Origin: Autumnicola patrickiae
Lineage (GTDB): Bacteria > Bacteroidota > Bacteroidia > Flavobacteriales > Flavobacteriaceae
Direction: 5' to 3'
Length of the DNA stretch: 64,000 bases
Assembly (NCBI RefSeq): GCF_031846525.1
Contig: NZ_JAVRHM010000005.1
Span: forward strand, 1 to 64,000
Part shown: positions 52,735-62,336 of the stretch, piece after piece
How the letters are laid out: each line of letters begins with the position of its first letter
How positions within the stretch are numbered: position 1 is the first letter of the stretch
Made by a program: the position numbers and the translations under genes
Notes under the pieces: generated by a model
Seen by the model: only the letters and a program-made list of their open reading frames with translations
Databases searched by the model: none
What the model was told of the DNA's origin: nothing

Positions 52735-53316
52735 ATGATCCATCATTTAAAGGGGCAGCTCATTGAAAAGAACCCAACTTTTGTCGTTATTGAATGCGGC
52801 GGAGTTGGGTATTTTGTTCATATTTCCCTTCACACATTCTCACTCATTTCTGCTTCTGAAGCAATTAGCATCTACACCCATTTACAGGTAAAGGAAGATT
52901 CCCATACCCTTTTTGGCTTTAAAGAAAAATCGGAAAGAGAAATTTTCCGGCTTTTGATTTCCGTTTCAGGAATTGGAGCCAGTACCGCCCGTACCATGCT
53001 TTCTTCACTGGAGCCTAACCAAATAAAAGAAGCAATTGCAAGCGGGGATGCGGCAACCATCCAAAGTATAAAAGGAATTGGTGCTAAAACTGCACAACGG
53101 GTAATTCTTGACCTTAAAGATAAGATACTAAAGGTGTTTGGTGCCGATGAAGTTTTTGTCTCTTCAAACAATACTATTAAAGAGGAAGCGTTATCTGCTT
53201 TAGAAACCCTTGGCTTTGCCAGGAAACAAGCAGAAAAGGTTATTGACAAAATTCTAAAAGAGACTCCAGACCCAAGCGTGGAGTCCCTGATAAAGCAGGC
53301 GCTTAAAAACTTATAA
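52735..53316 (+). CDS. ruvA: Holliday junction protein RuvA
   Basis: A 193-aa tetrameric junction-binding protein. The N-terminal OB fold (MIHHLKGQLIEKNPTFVVIECGGVGYFVHI) leads to two helix-hairpin-helix units, LISVSGIGASTARTML and IQSIKGIGAKTAQRVI, and a C-terminal RuvB-binding three-helix domain. sprA follows after 5 bp, so they share a message. Confidence 0.97.
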   Translation: MIHHLKGQLIEKNPTFVVIECGGVGYFVHISLHTFSLISASEAISIYTHLQVKEDSHTLFGFKEKSEREIFRLLISVSGIGASTARTMLSSLEPNQIKEAIASGDAATIQSIKGIGAKTAQRVILDLKDKILKVFGADEVFVSSNNTIKEEALSALETLGFARKQAEKVIDKILKETPDPSVESLIKQALKNL

Positions 53317-53321
53317 TTACT

Positions 53322-56300
53322 TTGAGGAACAATTACTTGCAATTGTCAACATCGGGACGGTTTACCTTAGTGTTGCTACTAGTAATTACATTTAAACTCT
53401 CGGCACAGGAAGAAGAAACTGCACAGGACACTACCGGTACAGGCTATGTTCTGGGAGAAATTTCCCTGCCTGACCCGGAAAGTATTGTTACAAAGTACGA
53501 ATATGATCCTGTTTTAGACCGTTACATTTATCGCCAAAGCCTTGGTGAAATAAATTTCTCACTTCCTCTTATTTTAACTCCAGAAGAATACGAAGAACTT
53601 GTACTGCAGGAGGAAATGCGTGATTATTTTAAGTTGAAAAATGATGCGCTTTCAGGAAATAAGGAAGGGGCAGAAGAGATTCAGCGGGACCTGCTTCCCG
53701 ATTTTTACGTAAATAACAACTTTTTTGAAAGTGTATTTGGTGGTTCCGAAATTGATATTGTCCCACAGGGAACGGTGGAGATGGACCTCGGGTTGCTTTA
53801 TACCAGGCAGGACAATCCTGCGTTTTCGCCAAGGAACAGGAGCAATTTAACTTTTGATTTCGACCAGCGTATCAGCCTGAGCCTCATGGGGCAAATAGGG
53901 AAAAGGTTGGGAGTAACTGCCAATTACGACACGGAATCTACTTTTGATTTTCAGAACCAGTTAAAACTGGAATATACGCCTACAGAGGACGATATTGTGA
54001 GAAAAATTGAGGTGGGGAATGTTAATATGCCACTAAATTCTGCACTTATTCAGGGCGCGCAGAGCCTTTTTGGGTTTAAAACCGAACTTCAGTTTGGTAA
54101 AACAAGAGTTACAGGTGTTTTTTCAGAACAAAAGTCAGAGCGACGTACAGTAAATGTGGAAGGTGGCGCCACGGTAGAAGACTTTGAACGTTTTGCTCTG
54201 GATTACGACCAGGACCGGCACTTTTTCCTCGCGCATTACTTCCGGGACCACTACAACGAAGCTTTAGAAAATTATCCGTTTATAAACTCCAATATTCAGG
54301 TAAAAAGAATTCAGGTCTGGATTACCAACAGGACCAATAATGTCCAGAATTTGCAGGATACCAGGAATATTGTGGGGATTCAGGATTTAGGGGAAACTAA
54401 TATTTCGGGAAACATCGGTCTTCCAACTGTGCCGGCAGGATTTTTTAACCAACCGCCGGGAGCTTATCCGGACAATGCGAACAACGACTTTAACCCTTTC
54501 GGAATAAATGCTGCGCCACAATCTGTTTTAACCCCTGCCATAAGAGATGTTTCTACCGTAGAGAGCGGTTTTGGAGGTGTGCAGGTTTCTGAAGGGACAG
54601 ATTACGTGAAACTGGAAAATGCACGGCAGTTAAATCCTTCAGAATTTACTTTGAATACCCAGTTGGGTTATATATCCCTTAACCAGCGATTGAGCAATGA
54701 TGAAGTGTTGGCTGTCGCTTTCCAGTATACGATAAATGGTGAAGTTTTTCAGGTTGGTGAATTTGCCAATGATGGAGTTAATGCCACTGGTGATGCGAAT
54801 GTGAACGATGATCCTGAAGCCAATCCGCGCTCTAACAGGAACCTGGTTGTAAAAATGCTGAAAAGCACAATTACGAATGTTAACGAGCCGGTTTGGGATC
54901 TTATGATGAAGAACATCTACAGTCTTGGTGCTTATCAGCTGGAGCGACAGGATTTCAGGATGAATATTTTATATACAGATCCACAACCGCTTAACTACAT
55001 AAAACCTGCTGAAAATGCTTCTGTACCTTTGCCCGAAGATGTTGAGGAAACACCTTTGCTGAGAGTTTTTAATCTGGATAAGCTTAATAATAATAATGAT
55101 CCCATAAACGGCGGGGACGGTTTCTTTGATTATGTTCCGGGAATCACTATAGATCCGGTAAACGGAAACATAATTTTTACTACAGTCGAACCTTTTGGTG
55201 AATATCTTTTTGAAAAGCTGGATGCAACACCCAATAACGCAGAAGAAATTTACAGCCAGCCCACTACCTGGAACGAAAATCAGCAAAAATATGTTTTCCG
55301 TTCGCTGTACCGTACTACCAAAACACAAGCTGAACAGGAGGATGCTGACAAAAATAAGTTTCAGTTAAGAGGAAGGTACAAATCTGCAGAGGTGGAAGGA
55401 ATCCCCATTGGTTTTAACCTGCCCCAGGGTTCGGTTACTGTGACTGCAGGTGGCCGTCTTCTTCAGGAAGGGGTGGATTATGTCGTGAACTACGAGTTGG
55501 GAAGAGTGCAGATACTGGATGAGGCTTTGCTTGCTTCAGATATCCCCATTCAGGTAAATACAGAAAATAACGCATTGTTTGGACAGCAGACAAAACGTTT
55601 TACAGGAATTAACGTGGAGCATCTCTTCAATGAAAATTTCCTGATTGGTGGTACTTTTCTGAATTTAAAGGAGCGGCCGCTAACACAAAAAGCCAATTAC
55701 AGTTATGAGCCTATAAATAATACTATTTTGGGACTTAATTTAAATTATTCTACCGAAGTTCCTTTTCTTACAAGGCTGGTCAATAAATTGCCAAATATCG
55801 ATACAGATGTAAAATCGAATTTATCCATACGCGGTGAATTTGCATATCTTCTTCCGGGAGCACCCAATGCCAATGATTTTGATGGTAAGGTGACCACTTA
55901 TGTAGACGATTTTGAGGCAGCACAAACTTCTATTGATATAAATAGTCCGCTTGCATGGGAGCTTTCCAGTGTGCCACTGGGTTTTGGTGGTGAATTGGCC
56001 AACGGTGACCTGGCTTATGGCTATAGAAGGGCAGGAATGTCCTGGTACACAATAGATCCTATTTTTTACAGTAATGGAAGACCCGATGGGGTGACAGATA
56101 CCGACCTTTCAGATTTCAGGACGCGACGTGTTGCACTAAATGAAATTTTCCCAAATACTGATGTGGTGCAGGGACAGCCGCAGGTACTTTATACGATGGA
56201 TGTAGCCTATACCCCCGGGGAGCGTGGTCCCTACAATTACAATCCGGCCACTGCAGGAACCAATACTTTGCCCAATCCTGAAAATAATTTTGGAGGGATA

Positions 56301-59300
56301 ATGCGTGGAATAAATACCACTAATTTTGAACAATCCAATGTAGAGTTCATCGAATTTTGGGTAATGGACCCTTATATTTATCCTGAAAACCAAGGAGACT
56401 CCGGTGGGAATATTGTTTTTAACCTGGGAAATATTTCAGAAGATGTACTAAAGGATGGAAGGAAGCAATACGAAAATGGATTGCCTCGTGAAGGAAGTGC
56501 ATTAAACTCTGTAACTACTGCTTTTGGGCGTGTTCCGGCAGATCAATCCCTGGTATATGCTTTTGATTCTGAAGGGGAAGCCAGAGTTAATCAGGATGCA
56601 GGTTACGATGGACTTCTTGATGAGGAAGAGGCACTAATGTTCCCCGATTTCGCCGGGCTGCCTGACCCTTCCCGTGATAACTTTGAGTATTTTCTGAATA
56701 CGACCGGTGATATCCTTAACAGATATAGTAATTATAACGGTTCGCAGGGAAATTCACCAACAAATGTGGGTGCCACCAACCGTGGGAATACAACCTTGCC
56801 AACTACAGAGGATATTAACCGGGATAACACGATGAATACCATAAATAGTTATTTTGAGTATGAAGTTCCGTTTTTTCCTGGAATGAGCATCGATAATAAT
56901 CGGTTTATAACCGATGTTAGAGAATTAACCACCACGCTTAGAAATGGACAAAGTCTTCCCGTAAGATGGATCCAATTTAAGATCCCTATTTATGAACCTA
57001 CCAATGCCCGCGGCGGAATTGGGGATTTTAGGTCTATACGTTTTATGAGAATGTTTTTAACCGGATTTGAAGAAGAAGTTCATTTGCGTTTTGGGGCTAT
57101 GGATTTGGTTAGAGGGGATTACAGGAGGTATAATCAAAGCCTGAATTCTGAAAGCCCATTACCAGTAAACTCCGGGACCTTATTTGAAGTGGCAGCTGTA
57201 AATATTGAAGAGAACGAAAACAGGCAACCGGTGCCTTACGTTTTGCCTCCCGGGGTTTTTCGGGAAGAGCTTTTTGAGAGTAATACCAATATCAGGCAAA
57301 ATGAACAATCCCTTTCCATTAGGGTTTGCGAATTAGAACCTCAGGACGCGAGGGCAGTTTATAAGAATTTCCAGGTTGATATGCGCCAGTACGAGAATTT
57401 GGAAATGTTTTTACATGCCGAATCTTTGGTGAACAGAACGCCCCTAAAGGATGATCAGCTTGTGGCATTTATAAGAATGGGAACAGACTTTAAAGAGAAT
57501 TATTACCAGATTGAAATTCCATTATCACCCACAGCCTTTGGTGCTGCCACTGCTGATGAGATCTGGCCGGAAGCTAACCGGCTCAATCTCTCGCTTGATC
57601 TGCTTCAGAAGGTGAAAACTGCCGTTTTAGGGGATCCATCTTTAAATCCTTCAGAAGTAAATTTCTTTACGGAAGATCTTCAGCTCACCGACGAACAGGC
57701 AGCTTACGACACCGGAAGAATCAGAATAGGAGTAAAAGGAAACCCCAGCTTTGGGAACATCAGAATATTAATGTTGGGTGTAAAAAATGGTACCAGAAGA
57801 GATGGAGTTCAGGATCTTTGCGGGGAAGTCTGGTTTAATGAGTTACGTCTTTCAGGTCTTAAAAATGAAGGAGGCTGGGCAGGAATTGTGAATATGGATA
57901 CCAATCTTGCAGATTTTGCGACCGTATCTGCAACCGGAAGAAGAAGCACTGTAGGGTTTGGCTCTATTGAGCAGGGCCCGAACCAGCGAAGCCGGGAGGA
58001 TTTGCAGCAATACGATGTAGTGAGTAACATAAACGTGGGCCAGCTGCTGCCTGCCCAATGGGGTGTGAGGATTCCGTTTAATTATAGCAGGGGGGGAGAA
58101 ATGATCACTCCAAAATACGATCAGGAATTTTTAGACGTTGAGCTGGATACAAGATTGGAGGCCATTACAGATTCAGAAGAAAGGGAAGGTGTTAAGGAGC
58201 AGTCGCAATCCTATACAAGAAGACAAAGTGTAAATGTAATTGGTTTGAGGAAAGAAAGGATAGGGGAAGCTAAACCAATGCCTTATGATATCGAAAATTT
58301 TGCTTTTTCCACCTCTTATAACCAGATTAATCACAGGGATTTTGAAATTGAAGAGGCGCTGGATCAAAATGTGCGCGTAGGTTCTACTTACGAATATAAT
58401 TTTGCTCCTAAAGTAATAGAGCCCTTCAAAAATATTTCTGTTCTGGATAGCAGCGATTATTTTACCGCTGCAAAGGATTTTAATTTTAATGTTTTACCAA
58501 CAAATATTAATGCCAGCGCCAATATTTTCAGACAGTATAATGAGCAAAAATTCAGATCTCTGGAACTTTCAGAAAATGATATTGGAATCCCGACTTTGTA
58601 CCAACGTAATTTTTTGTTTGACTGGCAGTATGGAATCAATTACAATCTTACCAAATCCCTAAGCTTTAATTTTAATGCCTCCAATAACAGAATTGTGAGG
58701 AATTATATAGATGAAGACGGCTTTGCTAATAATGAAATTGGACTTTGGGATAATTTTTTCAATATTGGTGAACCAAACCTGCATTATCAAAGTTTACAGG
58801 TGAATTACGATTTGCCTTTCGATAAAATCCCTGTTTTGAATTTTATAAAAGCTACGTATTCTTATACTGGAGATTTCCAGTGGCAGCGAGGTTCTAAAAT
58901 TTATGAAAATCTGGAGGGAATTCCGGATATAGGGAACAGTATTCAAAACTCAAATTCACATCAGATAAACGCAAACCTTAATTTGCAAAATCTATATGAT
59001 TATGTAGGTCTGGTAGAAAAGAAGAAAACTCCTCAGCGGCGAAGCATTAGGGAAAGGAGTGCAGGAGTGCCCACTCCAGATGCTGCGAATGATCCTACAC
59101 GGGAAAAACCACAAGCACAGGTACAGGAAAATGCAGGAGGTAATAAGACGTTTAATACTGTGGTAAAAATCGTTACCGCCGTGAAAACAGTCCAGGTAAA
59201 TTACCGTGAAAACAGAGGTATTTTTATGCCGGGCTATACTGAAAGTATTGGGTTTATGGGTACTATAAAGCCAACAACTGGCTTCACTTTTGGCCGCCAG

Positions 59301-60494
59301 GAAGATATACGGGCTATGGCTGCAAGAAAAGGATGGTTAACCTTATTCCAGAATTTTAACCAGCAGTATTCTGCAGTAGAAAATGAGCAGCTCAATATTC
59401 AGTCTTCAGTAAGATTATTGCCAGAGCTGACTATAGATATAAGTGCACAGAGAACTTATGCCGAAACGTATACCGAAAATTTTAAAGTTGATCCTGATAC
59501 CAGGCAATATCAGTCCCTAACGCCCTATACCTACGGAAATTTCAGTATTTCAACTTTGCTTATTAAAACTGCTTTTAATCAAAGTGGCGAGCAATCTTCA
59601 GAAACCTTTGAAAATTTTAGACAGAACAGATTAGAAGTTGCACAACGGCTGGCTGTTGAGCAGGGACTGGATCCAAATGAAACGGATGAAGAAGGTTTTC
59701 CGGTGGGCTTGGGTAAATCAAACCAGGCGGTGCTTTTACCAGCGTTTATTGCAGCTTATTCCGGAAATAATGTGGAAGATATAAAGCTTGGTGCCTTTAG
59801 AAATGTACCTCTTCCTAACTGGGATATAAAGTATACAGGTTTTATGAGGTTAAACTGGTTTAAGGATAAATTCCGGCGATTTTCAATGAGCCATGGCTAT
59901 AAGAGTGACTACACGATAAATCAATTTCAAACGAACCTGGATTACGATCCCGCAAGTAGGGAAGAAACAAATCAGGCCGGGGATTTTAAGAACCCTGTCT
60001 TATTTTCAAATATTGTATTATCAGAACTCTTTACTCCCTTGGTACGTATAGATCTGGAAACAAAAAATGCTATCCAGGTTCTGGGCGAGATCAGGAAAGA
60101 CAGGGCGCTTTCTTTAAGTTTTGACAACAACCTCCTGACGGAATTTAAAGGAAATGAATATACTATAGGATTAGGATATCGTCTTAAGGATTTAAAGGTG
60201 GCAACTAAAATAGCCGGAAGAAATCGTATTCTAAGCAGCGATCTTAATTTAAGAGGAGATTTATCTCTACGGCAAAATAAGACCATAATCAGGTATCTGG
60301 ACCTTGAAGATAGCCAGGTAGTTGCAGGACAAGACATTTGGGCTATTGGCTTTACGGCAGATTATGCGCTTAGCAGAAACCTTACGGCGCTTTTTTATTA
60401 CGAGCATAACTTTTCTGAATATGCCGTTTCTACCGCTTTTCCGCAAACGACTATCCGTTCTGGTGTAACTTTAAGATATAATTTTGGAAATTAA
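53322..60494 (+). CDS. sprA: T9SS outer-membrane translocon SprA
   Basis: A 2390-aa protein, the 36-strand outer-membrane channel of the type 9 secretion system, required for export of gliding adhesins and surface enzymes. Length is normal for the family. A signal peptide is visible (LVLLLVITFKLSAQ, about residues 16-29). The body shows repeated beta-rich blocks, the SprA-type N-terminal segments (TVEMDLGLLYTRQDNP, GKRLGVTANYDT) and the aromatic C-terminal strand LRYNFGN that fits barrel insertion. The start is TTG 53322, just after the ruvA stop; no ATG gives the full signal peptide. Confidence 0.95.
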   Translation: MRNNYLQLSTSGRFTLVLLLVITFKLSAQEEETAQDTTGTGYVLGEISLPDPESIVTKYEYDPVLDRYIYRQSLGEINFSLPLILTPEEYEELVLQEEMRDYFKLKNDALSGNKEGAEEIQRDLLPDFYVNNNFFESVFGGSEIDIVPQGTVEMDLGLLYTRQDNPAFSPRNRSNLTFDFDQRISLSLMGQIGKRLGVTANYDTESTFDFQNQLKLEYTPTEDDIVRKIEVGNVNMPLNSALIQGAQSLFGFKTELQFGKTRVTGVFSEQKSERRTVNVEGGATVEDFERFALDYDQDRHFFLAHYFRDHYNEALENYPFINSNIQVKRIQVWITNRTNNVQNLQDTRNIVGIQDLGETNISGNIGLPTVPAGFFNQPPGAYPDNANNDFNPFGINAAPQSVLTPAIRDVSTVESGFGGVQVSEGTDYVKLENARQLNPSEFTLNTQLGYISLNQRLSNDEVLAVAFQYTINGEVFQVGEFANDGVNATGDANVNDDPEANPRSNRNLVVKMLKSTITNVNEPVWDLMMKNIYSLGAYQLERQDFRMNILYTDPQPLNYIKPAENASVPLPEDVEETPLLRVFNLDKLNNNNDPINGGDGFFDYVPGITIDPVNGNIIFTTVEPFGEYLFEKLDATPNNAEEIYSQPTTWNENQQKYVFRSLYRTTKTQAEQEDADKNKFQLRGRYKSAEVEGIPIGFNLPQGSVTVTAGGRLLQEGVDYVVNYELGRVQILDEALLASDIPIQVNTENNALFGQQTKRFTGINVEHLFNENFLIGGTFLNLKERPLTQKANYSYEPINNTILGLNLNYSTEVPFLTRLVNKLPNIDTDVKSNLSIRGEFAYLLPGAPNANDFDGKVTTYVDDFEAAQTSIDINSPLAWELSSVPLGFGGELANGDLAYGYRRAGMSWYTIDPIFYSNGRPDGVTDTDLSDFRTRRVALNEIFPNTDVVQGQPQVLYTMDVAYTPGERGPYNYNPATAGTNTLPNPENNFGGIMRGINTTNFEQSNVEFIEFWVMDPYIYPENQGDSGGNIVFNLGNISEDVLKDGRKQYENGLPREGSALNSVTTAFGRVPADQSLVYAFDSEGEARVNQDAGYDGLLDEEEALMFPDFAGLPDPSRDNFEYFLNTTGDILNRYSNYNGSQGNSPTNVGATNRGNTTLPTTEDINRDNTMNTINSYFEYEVPFFPGMSIDNNRFITDVRELTTTLRNGQSLPVRWIQFKIPIYEPTNARGGIGDFRSIRFMRMFLTGFEEEVHLRFGAMDLVRGDYRRYNQSLNSESPLPVNSGTLFEVAAVNIEENENRQPVPYVLPPGVFREELFESNTNIRQNEQSLSIRVCELEPQDARAVYKNFQVDMRQYENLEMFLHAESLVNRTPLKDDQLVAFIRMGTDFKENYYQIEIPLSPTAFGAATADEIWPEANRLNLSLDLLQKVKTAVLGDPSLNPSEVNFFTEDLQLTDEQAAYDTGRIRIGVKGNPSFGNIRILMLGVKNGTRRDGVQDLCGEVWFNELRLSGLKNEGGWAGIVNMDTNLADFATVSATGRRSTVGFGSIEQGPNQRSREDLQQYDVVSNINVGQLLPAQWGVRIPFNYSRGGEMITPKYDQEFLDVELDTRLEAITDSEEREGVKEQSQSYTRRQSVNVIGLRKERIGEAKPMPYDIENFAFSTSYNQINHRDFEIEEALDQNVRVGSTYEYNFAPKVIEPFKNISVLDSSDYFTAAKDFNFNVLPTNINASANIFRQYNEQKFRSLELSENDIGIPTLYQRNFLFDWQYGINYNLTKSLSFNFNASNNRIVRNYIDEDGFANNEIGLWDNFFNIGEPNLHYQSLQVNYDLPFDKIPVLNFIKATYSYTGDFQWQRGSKIYENLEGIPDIGNSIQNSNSHQINANLNLQNLYDYVGLVEKKKTPQRRSIRERSAGVPTPDAANDPTREKPQAQVQENAGGNKTFNTVVKIVTAVKTVQVNYRENRGIFMPGYTESIGFMGTIKPTTGFTFGRQEDIRAMAARKGWLTLFQNFNQQYSAVENEQLNIQSSVRLLPELTIDISAQRTYAETYTENFKVDPDTRQYQSLTPYTYGNFSISTLLIKTAFNQSGEQSSETFENFRQNRLEVAQRLAVEQGLDPNETDEEGFPVGLGKSNQAVLLPAFIAAYSGNNVEDIKLGAFRNVPLPNWDIKYTGFMRLNWFKDKFRRFSMSHGYKSDYTINQFQTNLDYDPASREETNQAGDFKNPVLFSNIVLSELFTPLVRIDLETKNAIQVLGEIRKDRALSLSFDNNLLTEFKGNEYTIGLGYRLKDLKVATKIAGRNRILSSDLNLRGDLSLRQNKTIIRYLDLEDSQVVAGQDIWAIGFTADYALSRNLTALFYYEHNFSEYAVSTAFPQTTIRSGVTLRYNFGN

Positions 60495-60505
60495 TTATTT
60501 GGTGG

Positions 60506-60536
60506 TTTGAACAATTGTATTAAAAAAGTAACTTTG
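60506..60536 (+). promoter_or_regulatory. gcvH promoter
   Basis: TTTG (60506-60509), 19 bp, TAACTTTG (60529-60536): both boxes exact at consensus spacing. The ATG is 20 bp downstream. Confidence 0.72.
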
Positions 60537-60556
60537 CTGCACATTAAATTAATCTT

Positions 60557-60937
60557 ATGAATATTCCACAAGAATTAAAATACACCAAAGATCATGAATG
60601 GGTGAAGATAGATGGAGACATCGCCACGGTGGGGATTACAGAATTTGCCCAGGGTGAGCTTGGGGACATCGTTTATGTAGAGGTAGAAACGGTGGACGAA
60701 ACTCTGGAGAGGGAAGAAGTCTTTGGAACTGTGGAAGCAGTAAAGACTGTTTCCGATCTGTTTGCTCCTTTAACCGGGAAAGTAGTCGAGTTTAATGAAA
60801 GTCTTGAAGACGAACCAGAGAAAGTGAACAATGATCCTTTTGGTGAGGGATGGATGGTAAAAATAAAATTCACTAAACCTTCTGAAGTAGAAGATTTGCT
60901 ATCTGCTCAAGCATACAAGGATATAGTTGGTAACTAA
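60557..60937 (+). CDS. gcvH: Glycine cleavage system H protein
   Basis: A 126-aa lipoyl carrier that shuttles the aminomethyl group in glycine cleavage. The lipoylation site is Lys63 in VEAVKTVSDL, preceded by the usual EFAQGELGDIVYVE. No other gcv genes are in the window. The next gene overlaps its 3' end by 11 bp. Confidence 0.96.
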   Translation: MNIPQELKYTKDHEWVKIDGDIATVGITEFAQGELGDIVYVEVETVDETLEREEVFGTVEAVKTVSDLFAPLTGKVVEFNESLEDEPEKVNNDPFGEGWMVKIKFTKPSEVEDLLSAQAYKDIVGN

Positions 60938-61322
60938 AATTGCCGCAGTAGCGGCTTTCTTATATACAGCATTAATAACTTATCTCTCCCTGGCTCAACT
61001 GGGGAAGATAAATGTAGGCACATTTAGTCCAACGGACAAGATGATGCATGCAGGGGCTTACTTCGTACTAGTAGGTGTTTGGCAGGTTTTTTTTATACTT
61101 AAATCACAAGACAACCAAAATTATAAGCAAAATTTATATAAAATTTCTGCTGCCAGTATCCTCTTTGGTATGTTAATTGAAGTTTTACAGGGAACCCTCA
61201 CCAGTCACAGAGAACCGGATTGGTATGATATTTTAGCCAATTCAATTGGTGCTTTACTTGCTGTTTTAATTTTTTTATCGATTAAGAATTTTTTGAAAAG
61301 ATTAAAAAGTAAGATTTTTTAG
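60927..61322 (+). CDS. VanZ-like membrane protein
   Basis: A 131-aa protein with four hydrophobic segments (about 4-22, 38-57, 68-87, 103-121). The MMHAGAYFVL and GMLIEVLQGTL blocks match the VanZ-like family, which has no settled function. The first ATG would remove the first helix, so the TTG at 60927 is the likely start, giving an 11-bp overlap with gcvH and translational coupling. Confidence 0.8.
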   Translation: MVTKIAAVAAFLYTALITYLSLAQLGKINVGTFSPTDKMMHAGAYFVLVGVWQVFFILKSQDNQNYKQNLYKISAASILFGMLIEVLQGTLTSHREPDWYDILANSIGALLAVLIFLSIKNFLKRLKSKIF

Positions 61323-61492
61323 AGTAGGCGCCAGTAGTGGATGTCTATTACTTTTTCTTTAAAATTGAAGCCTATAATAGAATTCAACTTTCTAATCTTC
61401 AATTGAATGTCATTTAAGTAGTATATTATTGCAGATTAGTTCAGTTTTTTAGAAAAAATATTTATTTTAGCAACTCTTATTAATTAATAACC

Positions 61493-62215
61493 ATGGAACC
61501 TAAGAAAAATCCGAAAGCAGATTTAAACAGAAGGAGTGTACTCTTTCTTCAATTAGGGCTAATATTAGTTCTTTTTATTACCTGGCAGGCCATAGAATGG
61601 AAAACTTATGACAGGGATGCCATAGATACAGGTCAGGTAAATATGGACGAATTGGATGATGAAGAAATACCAATTACTGAAATGCAGAATACTCCTCCAC
61701 CGCCACCGCCACCGCCACCGGCACCGGAAATTATAGAGGTTGTGGAAGATGAGGAAGAAGTAGAAGAAGATGAAATTGAGTCTACCGAAACTAGCCTTGA
61801 TGATATTGTAGAAGTCGAGGAGGTTGTAGAAGCAGAGCCTGAAGAGGAAGTAGATGATGTTCCTTTCGCGGTTATTGAAGATGTGCCAATATTTCCTGGT
61901 TGTGAGAATTTGAGTAATAACAATGAGCGTAAGCAATGTATGAGTGAGAAAATCAGTCAGCATGTTAACCGAAACTTCAATAAAGATTTAGGTGGAGAAC
62001 TTGGACTTTCTGGTGTTAACCGGGTAATTGTTCAGTTTAAAATTGATAAAAGTGGTAAAATTACAGAAGTTCGTTCCCGTGCTCCTCATCCAAGATTAGA
62101 GCAGGAAGCAGCAAGGGTAATCAACAAATTACCAAGTATGCAGCCCGGGAAACAGCGTGGAAAAGCTGTTGGGGTAATGTACTCTTTACCAATTGTTTTC
62201 CAGGTTCAGGATTAA
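61493..62215 (+). CDS. tonB: Energy transducer TonB
   Basis: A 240-aa TonB-type protein that links proton motive force to outer-membrane transporters. One N-terminal membrane anchor (about 19-35, LFLQLGLILVLFITWQ) is followed by a proline run of about ten residues (64-73, coded by CCACCG hexamers at about 61695-61725), an acidic linker and the TonB C-terminal domain (about 130-240), which begins VPIFPGCENL and ends SLPIVFQV. The exbBD genes are not nearby. It ends at a strong terminator. Confidence 0.92.
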   Translation: MEPKKNPKADLNRRSVLFLQLGLILVLFITWQAIEWKTYDRDAIDTGQVNMDELDDEEIPITEMQNTPPPPPPPPPAPEIIEVVEDEEEVEEDEIESTETSLDDIVEVEEVVEAEPEEEVDDVPFAVIEDVPIFPGCENLSNNNERKQCMSEKISQHVNRNFNKDLGGELGLSGVNRVIVQFKIDKSGKITEVRSRAPHPRLEQEAARVINKLPSMQPGKQRGKAVGVMYSLPIVFQVQD

Positions 62216-62238
62216 TTTTACTTATATAACAGTATTCA

Positions 62239-62264
62239 AATCCCGGTTTAGGCCGGGATTTTTT
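62239..62264 (+). terminator. Terminator of tonB
   Basis: AATCCCGG (62239-62246) pairs with CCGGGATT (62253-62260) and is followed by T4 more, six T in total. Confidence 0.85.
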
Positions 62265-62295
62265 ATTTAAAAAAGTTATACTCTTGGAAAAAATG

Positions 62296-62303
62296 TATAT
62301 TTC
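62296..62303 (+). promoter_or_regulatory. Candidate -7 box of the remB-like gene
   Basis: TATATTTC, one base off TANNTTTG, 34 bp before the ATG; no clear -33. Confidence 0.3.
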
Positions 62304-62336
62304 GCCTGTTTAACCAAATCTTTTGCCTCTAAAACT

